A stretch of DNA of 64,000 nucleotides, taken from positions 124,001 to 188,000 of the forward strand of contig REGP01000007.1 of NCBI GenBank assembly GCA_004134995.1, read 5' to 3'. The notes beneath the pieces are model-generated. The model saw nothing but the letters and a program-made list of their open reading frames with translations, had not been told where the DNA came from and did not search any database. This DNA is from Oxalobacteraceae bacterium CAVE-383 (GTDB taxonomy: Bacteria; Pseudomonadota; Gammaproteobacteria; Burkholderiales; Burkholderiaceae_D). Positions within the stretch are counted from its first letter, which is position 1. Every line of letters begins with the position of its first letter. Positions 9,005 to 17,666 of the stretch are shown here, in pieces. The translations under genes and the position numbers were made by a program.

Positions 9005-9604
9005 TCAGCCGAACAGTTTATTGGCGGTCTTGGCGATCAGTTCGCCCTGATGGCGCGCGCCCTGCAATTCGATTTCGCTGGGCTGGCGCTGACCCTGGGC
9101 GCCGGCGATGGTGGTCGCGCCGTAAGGGCTGCCGCCGACGATTTCGTCCAGCGTCATCTGGCCTTGATGGCTATACGGCAAGCCGACCACGGTCATGCCG
9201 AAATGCAATAGATTGGTAATGATCGAGAATAAGGTCGCTTCATTGCCGCCATGCTGCGATGCCGTCGAGGTGAACGCGCCGCCGACCTTGCCGTTCAACG
9301 TCCCCTTCATCCATAAGCCGCCGGCTTGGTCCAGAAACGCCGCCATCTGCGACGGCATGCGCCCGAAGCGCGTAGGACAGCCGATGATAATCGCGTCGTA
9401 ATTGCCCAGATCGTCGACGACGGCGATCGGCGCCTGCTGATCCAGCTTGAAATGCGCACCCTCCGCGACTTCCCTGGGCGCCGTTTCCGGCACACGCTTC
9501 ACGTCAACAGTGGCGCCGGCGCCGCGCGCACCTTCGGCAACGGCGTTGGCCATGGTTTCGATATGGCCGTAGGACGAGTAATACAGAACGAGAACTTTCG
9601 ACAT
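9005..9604 (-). CDS. wrbA: NAD(P)H:quinone oxidoreductase, WrbA type
   Basis: 199-residue cytosolic flavodoxin-like FMN enzyme performing two-electron quinone reduction, which avoids semiquinone radicals. Visible: N-terminal FMN phosphate loop [18 protein letters not shown], the [18 protein letters not shown] loop, the long WrbA insertion [21 protein letters not shown], and [10 protein letters not shown] near the C-terminus. Length is normal for the family. Monocistronic; its start has a GGAGAAT-like site. Confidence 0.95.
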   Translation of the reverse strand: MSKVLVLYYSSYGHIETMANAVAEGARGAGATVDVKRVPETAPREVAEGAHFKLDQQAPIAVVDDLGNYDAIIIGCPTRFGRMPSQMAAFLDQAGGLWMKGTLNGKVGGAFTSTASQHGGNEATLFSIITNLLHFGMTVVGLPYSHQGQMTLDEIVGGSPYGATTIAGAQGQRQPSEIELQGARHQGELIAKTANKLFG

Positions 9605-9688
9605 GGGATTCTCCTGAGTGACTGTGAAATCGATTCGGTGATTGACCGTGCTGAATGCCGCCGGTTCACCGCTCCAGACAATAACCCA

Positions 9689-10033
9689 TTAATGCAACGG
9701 CCACATGACCAGCAGCAAGCCATACGAAAAAATCGACATCAGCACGGCGATGCCGGCATTTTCGATCAGCACGGCAAAAACGGCCGTCAACAGCAATCCC
9801 GACAGATAGGGCGGCAAGAGGGCATTTTCGGCCGCGTGCAGCAGGTCCGGCAGAATCACCGCCGCGCAAATCGCCGCCAGCAGCGACGGCCCCAGCATCG
9901 ACAATGGCGTATCCGGCCGCGACAAGGCATCCAGCCGGCGCTGTCCGCCCAAAAATGGCAACGCTCGGGTCAACCAGGTGATCGACGCCATTGCCGCCAC
10001 GGCGATCCAGAAACGGTAATCGATTGCATCCAT
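9689..10033 (-). CDS. azlD: AzlD-family branched-chain amino acid export subunit
   Basis: 114-residue membrane protein with four hydrophobic segments and the AzlD opening YRFWIAVAAMASITWLTRALPFL. AzlD is the small partner of AzlC in exporters of branched-chain amino acids and analogues. Its start overlaps the azlC stop, so the two are translationally coupled. The actual exported compound cannot be read from sequence. Confidence 0.88.
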   Translation of the reverse strand: MDAIDYRFWIAVAAMASITWLTRALPFLGGQRRLDALSRPDTPLSMLGPSLLAAICAAVILPDLLHAAENALLPPYLSGLLLTAVFAVLIENAGIAVLMSIFSYGLLLVMWPLH

Positions 10034-10731
10034 CAGCGGCCATCCTTTCGTTTTCGGTGCAGCAAAAAATAACAGAGGCAGCCCACCGCCGCCCCGGCCA
10101 AAATGCCCAGGCTGCCGTGCCTGCTCAAAGTCAAGCCGCCGGCGGTCAGTGCCGAGGCCGAGGCCGGCAGGCGGCTCGCTCTGTTCGTGCTTTTAATCGC
10201 CAGCGTCAGAAACAGCGCCGGCAAGGCGAATGCCAGCACCTGCACCAGAAATGGAAATGCCGATGTAAACCGGGTTCCGGCGAAAGCGCCGAGTGCGGTC
10301 CCGCCGACCCAGGCGATCCAGGCGCCGCCGCCAAGTCCCGCCATCCAGGCGCCACGCTCCGCGCCGACCGACGGCAAGCGGTTCAAGGCAATGGAAAACA
10401 CCTCGTCGCTCAAGCCGAACGCGAGCAGCATCCGGGTGCGTAATCGCGGCGGCAGCATGCGGCTCAGTAAAGGGCCGTACAGCAAATGCCGCAGGTTCAG
10501 CAACGCGCATAGCATGACCACCCAGCTCCAGCCGATGCCGGACTGAATGGAAGCCAGCAACAGAAACTGGCTGGCGCCCGCGAATACCAGACCGGAAATC
10601 GCCAACACCTGCCAGGGCAAAAGACCGGCCGCGGCGCCGGCGATGCCGAAAGTCATTGCCAATGGAAGGTAGCCGATCATGATGGGGACGGAGGCTTTCA
10701 GGCCATTCCGCATGGCCAGAGCGGGCTTCAT
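10033..10731 (-). CDS. azlC: AzlC-family branched-chain amino acid exporter
   Basis: 232-residue inner-membrane protein. Family hallmarks: N-terminal GLKASVPIMIGYLPLAMTFGIAG and FAGASQFLLLASI, with LLNLRHLLYG between membrane segments. Its ATG overlaps the stop of the upstream regulator fusion (ATGA), giving a three-gene operon: regulator fusion, azlC, azlD. This arrangement suggests that the fusion protein controls or modifies something linked to the exported compound. Confidence 0.9.
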   Translation of the reverse strand: MKPALAMRNGLKASVPIMIGYLPLAMTFGIAGAAAGLLPWQVLAISGLVFAGASQFLLLASIQSGIGWSWVVMLCALLNLRHLLYGPLLSRMLPPRLRTRMLLAFGLSDEVFSIALNRLPSVGAERGAWMAGLGGGAWIAWVGGTALGAFAGTRFTSAFPFLVQVLAFALPALFLTLAIKSTNRASRLPASASALTAGGLTLSRHGSLGILAGAAVGCLCYFLLHRKRKDGR

Positions 10732-12698
10732 GGCATCGCCTTCAGCACGAAGAAATGCGTGCCGGCATCCCAGTCATCGTCGCCCTGCGTGGCGTATAGC
10801 CGGCTGTGCTTGACGATCTCGAAGCCGGCATGCAGAGCCAGATCGCGGAAGCGGGCTGGATAGGTCTTTTGTTCGACCTCGTAATCCAATCCCGCCACCA
10901 GCGCTTCCAGTTCCAAATAGTGAAAGCGATAGAAGGCCAGCAGCGGATGCGAAACCGGTTCCGGAAAAACCAGGGCTTTCAGATTGCCCAGCAAACGGCG
11001 GCACCGGTTCGCTGCGGCCTCGGTCAGATCGGCATGCGCTTCGTACAATGCCAACGGAACTTCTTGCTGAACGCCTTCGACAAGACGCCGCTCCGCCGTC
11101 GAAATGGTTTCCGTGTCGATCCGGACCAAGGTATCGGCGACGTACTGAAGATGATGCGTGATCAAATTTCTCTGGCGTTGTGCCGGATTGTTGAACGGTG
11201 CAATCATTTCATCGGAAACAATGAAGAGCGCCCGCGGTTTCAGATTCTCGCGCGCGCTTTGCAAAAAATTCGAGGTATTCAAGTGATGCGATGCCCCCAC
11301 CGATACCGCGATATCGAATACTCCGTGCTTGCCGCCGAAGTCGGTAATGCTGGCCGCCTCGGCCAACACCCGCTCGTCATCCTTGAACAGATCGGACAGA
11401 TGCGCAAATGCGATCTCGCTGGGTTCAACGGCGACCACTTCCAATGCGGGAACCATTTCAAGCAATAGCTGCAAAGACGTTCCGGGACCGGTTCCGATTT
11501 CGAGCAGCCGCAGCTTGTCGGCGCGTTCAAGATTGTTGACTACCTGTGCAATGGCCACACTTTGCTTGGCATATGCGGGATGCAGCAATTCGTAGGCGGC
11601 ATAAGCATTGACGTCGATACGATCTTCGAAAGTGGCATGGGAGGGCAGAAATATTGCCGGTTTCGGTACATGAATTTTCGGTGCCACAAAGGCCGGCGCG
11701 CAGGGTATGCCGTGACGGGTCAGCGTCTCTGCCGCGAGAGCGGCAAGCACCAGGACTGGCCCTTCCGCCTGCCGTAACAATGCGCCGGCTTCCACATCGG
11801 TCAACGTGCCGGCCGGCGCAACATTGCGATTGACCAGGGATACAGCCTGCTTCAGCACGGAACAGCAAGCCGGCGTCTCGGTCAGCGGGGCGTGACCGTG
11901 CGGCCGTTGAAAGCCGACAATAGACGGCAGTTCATCGAATAGCATGAAACTGCAGATCGGCGAAGTGAAACGCGATTCATTCAAGCGATGGAACAGTTCT
12001 GCCAGCGCCTGCTTCGGCGCCAGCCCGCAATCGTCGAATCGGATGCGAAATGCACTGATGCCTTGCGCGACTTCGAGCTGGCAACGCGCCACTTGCATTC
12101 GTATCGCTTGCCATTCGTCGTCATGACGCGGCCACGAATTGCGCATGTCGAAATTACCCGCAGTGACGGCAACTTCGGGATACACCACGGTGACCATCGC
12201 CACGGCAGGCCGGTCGAGGCATCGATAGATATGCGGGACATCCGCAGTGAAGGAATAATGCTGCCCCGCGCTGATCAACGCCGGCTGATTTTCCGGACCC
12301 GTCAGCATCGCACCTTTCAGCATCACCAGATGCTCCATCGCTCCGACTGCGTGCGCCTCGGCTTTACGTGCGGCGCCAGCGGGCAATTCCATCAGATACG
12401 ACTCGATAATGCTCGGCCCGGATTGCTTGTCGACCAAACAGACATTCAGACCATCTTCTTGCCGCGCGTCCGTGACGGCTGTCGCATGCTCGACCAAATC
12501 GCCGAATGTCAGACCCAGGGCCTTCGCCAATTGCCATACGGTATCGATCGTCGCTGTGTGGGATCCGTCTTCCAACCCGGATAACGCATTTCGTCCGATG
12601 CCGCTGATTTCAGTCAACCCCGGCAGGCTGATGCCACGCGAGACGCGCAAGCGATGGAAGGTACTAGGTAGCGATGAATTATTGGTATGCGTTTTCAA
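10728..12698 (-). CDS. XRE-type HTH + cupin + class I methyltransferase fusion protein
   Basis: 656 residues with three recognisable parts. Residues 13-70 form an XRE helix-turn-helix (LTEISGIGRNALSGLEDG, then TVWQLAKALGLTFGDLVE). Residues about 100-175 resemble the cupin sensor of XRE-cupin regulators (HAVGAMEHLVMLKGAML, ISAGQHYSFTADVPHIYRC). Residues 395-510 are a Rossmann SAM methyltransferase: motif I LLEIGTGPGTS (398-408), acidic end of strand 2 in VVAVEPSE, motif III-like FDIAVSVGASHHL. The 190-390 linker is unassigned. XRE-cupin regulators are common upstream of azlCD, but a C-terminal methyltransferase is unusual. ATGA overlap couples it to azlC. Confidence 0.85.
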   Translation of the reverse strand: MKTHTNNSSLPSTFHRLRVSRGISLPGLTEISGIGRNALSGLEDGSHTATIDTVWQLAKALGLTFGDLVEHATAVTDARQEDGLNVCLVDKQSGPSIIESYLMELPAGAARKAEAHAVGAMEHLVMLKGAMLTGPENQPALISAGQHYSFTADVPHIYRCLDRPAVAMVTVVYPEVAVTAGNFDMRNSWPRHDDEWQAIRMQVARCQLEVAQGISAFRIRFDDCGLAPKQALAELFHRLNESRFTSPICSFMLFDELPSIVGFQRPHGHAPLTETPACCSVLKQAVSLVNRNVAPAGTLTDVEAGALLRQAEGPVLVLAALAAETLTRHGIPCAPAFVAPKIHVPKPAIFLPSHATFEDRIDVNAYAAYELLHPAYAKQSVAIAQVVNNLERADKLRLLEIGTGPGTSLQLLLEMVPALEVVAVEPSEIAFAHLSDLFKDDERVLAEAASITDFGGKHGVFDIAVSVGASHHLNTSNFLQSARENLKPRALFIVSDEMIAPFNNPAQRQRNLITHHLQYVADTLVRIDTETISTAERRLVEGVQQEVPLALYEAHADLTEAAANRCRRLLGNLKALVFPEPVSHPLLAFYRFHYLELEALVAGLDYEVEQKTYPARFRDLALHAGFEIVKHSRLYATQGDDDWDAGTHFFVLKAMP

Positions 12699-12850
12699 TA
12701 GCGTGCCTCCTGATCATGACGCCCCACATGGGCCGGCAATCAGAATAGCGATGGAACGCTTTAAATCACGATGGGAAATAGAGAAAACGTAGCGAGATTT
12801 ATCTTAAAAAATCGGCTCGCCGCCGAATCGCAACCGAATCGAACCGGAAT

Positions 12851-12868
12851 TAAAACTGTTCAGTTTTA
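12851..12868. promoter_or_regulatory. Perfect palindrome TAAAACTG-TT-CAGTTTTA
   Basis: 18-bp inverted repeat, 8-bp arms, 2-base centre, about 155 bp upstream of the XRE fusion start. It has the size expected for a dimeric HTH operator. The binding protein is unknown; the XRE fusion is the nearest candidate. Confidence 0.5.
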
Positions 12869-12921
12869 CAGCATTAAAAAAGCGATATACGGTCTTTTTC
12901 CAAAGAACCTATATCGACTAC

Positions 12922-12939
12922 ATTGGGATTCATCCCAAT
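12922..12939. promoter_or_regulatory. Perfect palindrome ATTGGGAT-TC-ATCCCAAT
   Basis: Second 18-bp inverted repeat with the same 8-2-8 geometry, 71 bp from the first, but unrelated in sequence. A possible operator for the divergent genes on either side. Confidence 0.5.
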
Positions 12940-13167
12940 TAAATAGGCAGAAATTAATGAATAGTCGAATAGAGTACATTCCGCTTATCCCCCTGCAGCG
13001 CCTCAATTATTCAATTATTCCGCATTAAAAAAATGAATTTCAACTCTTTTTCTGAAAAGACGAGGGCGTTAAATTAAGACTGTTCCTATTTACAGTTGTT
13101 TGAGTGAATAAGTTAGGGAAGTAATTTTTCCTCCCATCCGCAAGAAGAATATTCGAAGGGATTCATT

Positions 13168-14235
13168 GTGAACAGCGCCCAAATTTCCGCAGAACGCCGC
13201 CCAAACCCTTTACCCGCCCAAGCGGCAGTCGTCCCCGCCGAACCAGGAGTCATACACAAGCAGCGGCGGCTAAGTCTCGATCCCGGCAAAAAGGAAGCGA
13301 AATCCTTTTTCCCTCGCTTAGGAGATGGGATTTGTGCTGTCGTACAGCGTGTATGGCGCTTTCTCACATGCCGCCCAATGCGTTCAAGCCGGCCGGAATT
13401 TTCCCGGCAGAACAGCGCCACGCCATTGCTGCCGGCCCAACCTGAGATCGACGTGTCGATGTCGCCGAAGAAGCTGCTGCGGATTTTTTCGGATACCTGG
13501 AAATCTGCAGTCAGTGCGGCCAGAAGAGAACATCTAGGGCAGCTTCCACAGGAGCTCAACACGAAAATGCATGGCCTGAATACCGCTTTCGATCGCCTTC
13601 ACAGGGAGAAATGCGAAGCCCAGATGTCGAACCTGCCGATCGATAAAAAGGAAGCCGCCGCCAAATTTTGGGAAATAAACCTGGAAGCAAGTTTTACGAT
13701 TCTGCGAAATGGCGCCAATCCTCCGTTCACCACGGCTTATTTTGGTTGGATGAAAACAGTCTGCGATACCGCAAATGCGGAACTTGGAGAGAAATTGGGC
13801 GTGCCGAAATCTGTCCAGGAAATGCTTTCCGAGTCCCTGATAGAAAATGTCGTCCGTACGAAAACGGCACTGCTGTCGGATGCCGATGCATGCTTTGCAA
13901 GAATCATCGAGCCCTCCAAAAACGCGTTGGCCCTTGATCTACGGGATTCTTTGAAAGAACGTTATTGCGGGACATTTATTTCTTTCGCTACAGCCTTTCT
14001 GTCCGATAAAAAAACCGTGTCCTTTTCTCTCAAGGAAGCGATTTGGACGGCACATGGCCTCGCCGTGGCAAGCATCAAACCGGACCTTTTGGACAAGGAT
14101 GGTTCAGAACGCATTTCCGAAATAAAAATGCGCCAAGGCGACAGCGCCATATCGCGCCATTTCAACATCACGGATTCCGACAAGGAATCCGCCAAGGACA
14201 AAATCTCGCGCAAATATGGCGGCCTCAGGCATTAA
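13168..14235 (+). CDS. Unrecognised 355-residue protein, island gene 1
   Basis: I do not recognise a family. It starts at GTG with GAAGGG about 7 bases upstream. Residues 1-90 are rich in Pro, Ser, Arg and Ala and look disordered. Around residues 44-72 is a segment shared loosely with the next two genes: AKSFF, then RVWRFLTC (Cys68), then basic residues. Residues 95-355 are predicted mostly helical with Lys/Glu-rich stretches. There is no signal peptide or clear membrane segment. The DNA is visibly AT-richer than its surroundings, suggesting transfer. A disordered polar N-terminus is compatible with a type III secretion signal, but no secretion gene or regulatory box is visible. Confidence 0.7.
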   Translation: MNSAQISAERRPNPLPAQAAVVPAEPGVIHKQRRLSLDPGKKEAKSFFPRLGDGICAVVQRVWRFLTCRPMRSSRPEFSRQNSATPLLPAQPEIDVSMSPKKLLRIFSDTWKSAVSAARREHLGQLPQELNTKMHGLNTAFDRLHREKCEAQMSNLPIDKKEAAAKFWEINLEASFTILRNGANPPFTTAYFGWMKTVCDTANAELGEKLGVPKSVQEMLSESLIENVVRTKTALLSDADACFARIIEPSKNALALDLRDSLKERYCGTFISFATAFLSDKKTVSFSLKEAIWTAHGLAVASIKPDLLDKDGSERISEIKMRQGDSAISRHFNITDSDKESAKDKISRKYGGLRH

Positions 14236-14336
14236 GCGATGGGCAGACCGCTTGAGGCAGTGACGGTTATGTCAGTCCTGCCTGGCGTATGCCGAAACGC
14301 CTATACCAGAAATTCAACAATTTTTTAGGATATCAA

Positions 14337-15635
14337 ATGTTCCCCTCCCTTCCGAACCTGACCTGTTTTGGCGCCGCTCGGCGCAGCCATGATGTCGAGG
14401 CGCATATCATCCGTGGTGCGCCGGAAACGAGAACCTACGGAAATTTCGAGATTTCACGTGATCCACACCAAAGTTCTTGTGCATCTTTTCTTAAGACGAC
14501 ATGGAATCGATTCATTCATCTGTTTTCCTGTTCCGTGGTCCGATCGCCAAAAACGGCGGCAAAAGGGATTGCCTGCAACAGTTCGTTCGAAAGCCTGTTT
14601 AGCGCCGCGCGATGCCAAGCCGATAAATGTTTGCTGAAAGTGAAAACAGCATTGCCGCAAGCGCATGCGCGGGCACTGACTGCTGAAGACGAGAAAAAAT
14701 ATCGTCTGAAATTCATCGAAAATTATGTAACGATGCGCGGCTTCATCCCTGAAGACCGGCTCCCGAACCGATTCGCGCTGTTCCTTTCACATGATCTGGC
14801 GTGGTCAGAGATTCAAGAAAATGTGCGGCCAACCGCCAATCTCCGACTGGTCCGACAGAATGTGCATGCATTGGTTTGCCGACATCTGAAGATGGACGAA
14901 ACCGATGGAGAAGAATACGCCGCCTTGCTTTTCGGACGGCCCGTTGCGAATATCAAGGCATTCACCCAAGCCGACAAAACTGCTTTACGCAGCATGCTCA
15001 ATGCAACCCATTGCAAAAACATGCTTGAGGAAATGGCCGCTTTCGATAGAGGCGCAACCCGTCAGGAAGCTTCTTTCCGATCGAAGCCGCGGGCGCAGCA
15101 ATATAGCGCAGGATATGAAACACGCGACAACGATGCGTCCATGCCCTTTATCGCACCCATATTGCAACTTGTCGCAGAGCTCTCCGCGGATATTCAGCTG
15201 CAGAAGCGCAAGGAATTTTTGAACCATTGCGATTTCAAACATTCGCTGCAGTTGATAAAGCAATTGGAAATCTGGATGAATGGTCCCGCGAAAATACTTC
15301 CAACGCAGGTAAAAGAATTGGCGCAGAAGGTTCGCGAGTCGATCGACGTCGTCGCGCAATATAAAGAGAATTTTGACGAAATGTCGCGCGCCAATGCGAC
15401 AACTTCCTCGCCTTCCGTGTCCAGATTGAAACTGATGGCGCAATTCCATACCGCGGCCCTGAATGCTCTGGCTGCATCGGAATTGTTCGAGCGCGCGCTT
15501 GGCGAGCAACGGCATGCCGGTGGCGACGTCGCCGCCATGCTGGCCAGAGAACTGAAAATCAGGCCATTCCCATCGCGGCCATTCCCGCCGCAGCCAAACC
15601 CGCCGCGCTTTATTAGCCGCACCTTTCGTGCATAG
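14337..15635 (+). CDS. Unrecognised 432-residue protein, island gene 2
   Basis: No family recognised. The frame is open from 14289, but ATG at 14337 has AGGA 6 bases upstream and is the better start. The Cys-rich N-terminus contains the island motif (residues 48-70: CASFLKTTWNRFIHLFSC, Cys65, then basic residues). Residues 95-400 look helical. The C-terminus ends in a Pro/Phe/Arg-rich tail (RPFPSRPFPPQPNPPRFISR). It starts 101 bp after gene 1, same strand. No signal peptide. Function unknown; possible secreted or membrane-associated factor. Confidence 0.68.
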   Translation: MFPSLPNLTCFGAARRSHDVEAHIIRGAPETRTYGNFEISRDPHQSSCASFLKTTWNRFIHLFSCSVVRSPKTAAKGIACNSSFESLFSAARCQADKCLLKVKTALPQAHARALTAEDEKKYRLKFIENYVTMRGFIPEDRLPNRFALFLSHDLAWSEIQENVRPTANLRLVRQNVHALVCRHLKMDETDGEEYAALLFGRPVANIKAFTQADKTALRSMLNATHCKNMLEEMAAFDRGATRQEASFRSKPRAQQYSAGYETRDNDASMPFIAPILQLVAELSADIQLQKRKEFLNHCDFKHSLQLIKQLEIWMNGPAKILPTQVKELAQKVRESIDVVAQYKENFDEMSRANATTSSPSVSRLKLMAQFHTAALNALAASELFERALGEQRHAGGDVAAMLARELKIRPFPSRPFPPQPNPPRFISRTFRA

Positions 15636-15684
15636 CCCAATCGGGCCATTCCTTTGATTTTCGATTTTATTTCCGGAGTTTTAA

Positions 15685-16242
15685 ATGATTGATTACCTTA
15701 CCGTAACCCGCCGCCCGTTTCTTTATTCCCAGTCGGTTGCCGAAGGCTGCGGCAGCGCTCGTCCTGCCGGCAAAAGCGCCCTGCGCCGATCCTCGTCCAT
15801 CCACTTTTCAGGACTGAAGCTTGAACTGATGGGTCCTGAAAAAAGGGCCACGTCATTTATGGCGCCCATTCGAGATTTCTTTCGCGACTTGTTTTGCTAT
15901 CGGAAAAAGTTATCCGCAAAAAAACAATTGTCTCCGCAGGTTTACGAACCAAGACACAGCAGCCGACGCCAGCGTCCTGATACATCGCAGCGGATAAAGA
16001 ATTACGCTTTTCCACCCGACAAACTTCAACCACGCCTCAATGAACCTCATAACCCGCCTCCATCCGCGCGCGATGGGCATATTGACGAGCGCCACCAACC
16101 CAACTTGGTAGCCATTGATATCTATCCAGCCGATCAGTTCAAACTTGCGCCGCCAAACGCAGGCAAATCCGTCAAACCGGATCTGATTTATTGGGACAAA
16201 TTCGATCTGACCCCACATTTGCGACATATGCTCGATTCCTGA
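15685..16242 (+). CDS. Unrecognised 185-residue protein, island gene 3
   Basis: No family recognised. ATG is preceded by CGGAG 7 bases away. Residues 54-80 carry the island motif (RATSFMAPIRDFFRDLFC, Cys71, followed by a Lys/Arg cluster). The rest is basic, Pro-rich and poor in predicted structure until IYWDKFDLTPHLRHML at the end. It is much shorter than the two genes before it and could be a truncated relative that kept the N-terminal module. A strong terminator follows, so the three genes may form one transcription unit. Confidence 0.6.
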   Translation: MIDYLTVTRRPFLYSQSVAEGCGSARPAGKSALRRSSSIHFSGLKLELMGPEKRATSFMAPIRDFFRDLFCYRKKLSAKKQLSPQVYEPRHSSRRQRPDTSQRIKNYAFPPDKLQPRLNEPHNPPPSARDGHIDERHQPNLVAIDIYPADQFKLAPPNAGKSVKPDLIYWDKFDLTPHLRHMLDS

Positions 16243-16245
16243 GAT

Positions 16246-16279
16246 AAAAAAATGGAAGCCGCTCGGCTTCCATTTTTTT
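16246..16279. terminator. Strong bidirectional terminator after the island genes
   Basis: 15-bp perfect stem with GGAAGCC core and loop GCTC, with A7 on one side and T7 on the other. It serves the plus-strand island genes and the minus-strand ABC ATPase gene that converge here. Confidence 0.88.
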
Positions 16280-16298
16280 ATTCCCGCGTCACCCGGCC

Positions 16299-17597
16299 TC
16301 ACTCCTCCGGCAGTTTCAACCGCCCGGTATGGTAATCGTATTCATACACCTCGCCATACCGTCCCCATTCCACGGCGATCTCCAGCACGCGCTTGGCTTC
16401 CTCTTCCTCCAGCGATCCTTCCAGCAAATCGAGGAACGGCTTTTCCGGCAAGGCGCCGGTCGGTTCCTGCTCCAGCCGCTCGCGGATGCGCTTGGCCAGC
16501 GGCACGCGGGCCAGCAGCTGCTGGCCGAAGATGGCCTTGCGGGCCGTGTGATCGGCTTCGGTGTAACGCGCGCCGAGCGTGGTCAGGATGATGTCGCCCA
16601 GTTCGACCTGGGCCAGGCCCAGCAGATTCAATGCCTCGTAGGTCGGGAAGAGGTCGTCGTCCGACAGTTCCGATTCTTCGGCCAGGTGCGGCAAGTCGGC
16701 GCGGCCATGGAACGGCGCGGTCGCCAGCAGATCCAGCACGCCTTCGATCCGGGTGACGTCGGTGTCCGGCAGGCGATAGTAAGGCGCGGCCTCTTCGGCG
16801 GTATCCAGCGTGGCTTCGCGCACTGGGCGCAGCGTCATCAGGCCGTACACTTCATCGATCAGCGCCCGTACTTCCTTGGAATCGACGTCGCGCGGACGCG
16901 GCAGGCCGATCTTCACTTCGCTGCGGATCTTGCCCGGGTCGCTCGACAGGATGATGATGCGGTCGGCCATCATCACCGCCTCTTCGATGTTGTGCGAAAC
17001 GATCAGGATGCCCTTGGTCGGAATGCGGTCGGTATCCCATAACTCCAGGATGTCGTTGCGCAGGGTTTCGCCGGTCAGCACGTCGAGCGCGGAAAACGCT
17101 TCGTCCATCAGCAGCACGTCCGGGCCGATCACCAGCGCGCGCGCGATGCCCACGCGCTGCCGCATGCCGCCCGACAATTCGCGCGGCAGCGCGCCGCCGA
17201 AGCCGGACAGGCCGATCATTTCCAGCATCGCGTCGGCGCGCTTTTCGCGCTCGCTGCGGTCGATGCCCTGCGCTTCCAGCCCCAGTTCGACGTTCTGCTG
17301 CACCGTCAGCCACGGGAACAGCGCAAACGACTGGAACACCATGGCGATGCCGGTCGCCGGCCCGTAGATTTCATGGCCGCGGTAGGTGGCCTTGCCTTCG
17401 TCGGCCGGAATCAGCCCGGCGATAATGCGCAGCATGGTCGATTTGCCGGAACCGGATTTGCCGAGCAGCGCCACGATCTCGCCCGTCTCCAGGGCGAAAT
17501 TGACGTCTTCCAAAATCTTGCGCGGCGCGCCGTCGGCGCTGCTGAAAGACTTCGCGACACCTTCCAGTTCAATCAGTTTCATGCGGTCCAGGTCCAT
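16299..17597 (-). CDS. NitT/TauT-family ABC ATPase with C-terminal AAA-associated domain
   Basis: 432 residues. The ATPase domain covers about 1-250: Walker A GKSGSGKST, Q-loop FQSFALFPWLT, signature LSGGMRQRVGIARA, Walker B VLLMDEAFSALD, switch His in VSHNIEEA. The remaining roughly 170 residues match the AAA-associated C-terminal domain seen in a subset of these ATPases; its role is not known. GAGGAAG lies 4-5 bases before the chosen ATG. It pairs with the double permease gene just upstream. Nitrate, sulfonate or another anion could be the substrate. Confidence 0.88.
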   Translation of the reverse strand: MDLDRMKLIELEGVAKSFSSADGAPRKILEDVNFALETGEIVALLGKSGSGKSTMLRIIAGLIPADEGKATYRGHEIYGPATGIAMVFQSFALFPWLTVQQNVELGLEAQGIDRSEREKRADAMLEMIGLSGFGGALPRELSGGMRQRVGIARALVIGPDVLLMDEAFSALDVLTGETLRNDILELWDTDRIPTKGILIVSHNIEEAVMMADRIIILSSDPGKIRSEVKIGLPRPRDVDSKEVRALIDEVYGLMTLRPVREATLDTAEEAAPYYRLPDTDVTRIEGVLDLLATAPFHGRADLPHLAEESELSDDDLFPTYEALNLLGLAQVELGDIILTTLGARYTEADHTARKAIFGQQLLARVPLAKRIRERLEQEPTGALPEKPFLDLLEGSLEEEEAKRVLEIAVEWGRYGEVYEYDYHTGRLKLPEE

Positions 17598-17666
17598 ATT
17601 GCTTCCTCAGTTGCTTCTTCAGATACAGCGTTCAGGTTCTACGATGAAGAGTGCGGGGCCGGCGGC

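Larger units (their letters stand above)
12699..13167. other. 469-bp AT-rich intergenic region, regulatory
   Basis: Between the divergent regulator fusion and the first island gene. No credible gene: the 85-codon frame at 12771-13028 lacks a ribosome site and has random composition. It holds the two perfect 8-2-8 palindromes listed separately, and a looser ACTGT/ACAGT inverted pair near 13080. Confidence 0.6.

Noticed and set aside
12771..13028. 85-codon frame in the AT-rich intergenic region
   Set aside because: No ribosome site, random-looking product, overlaps the palindromic regulatory region.
13080..13167. hrp-type or PIP-type effector promoter box upstream of the island genes
   Set aside because: Looked for GGAACC-N15/16-CCAC and paired TTCG; found only single half-motifs.
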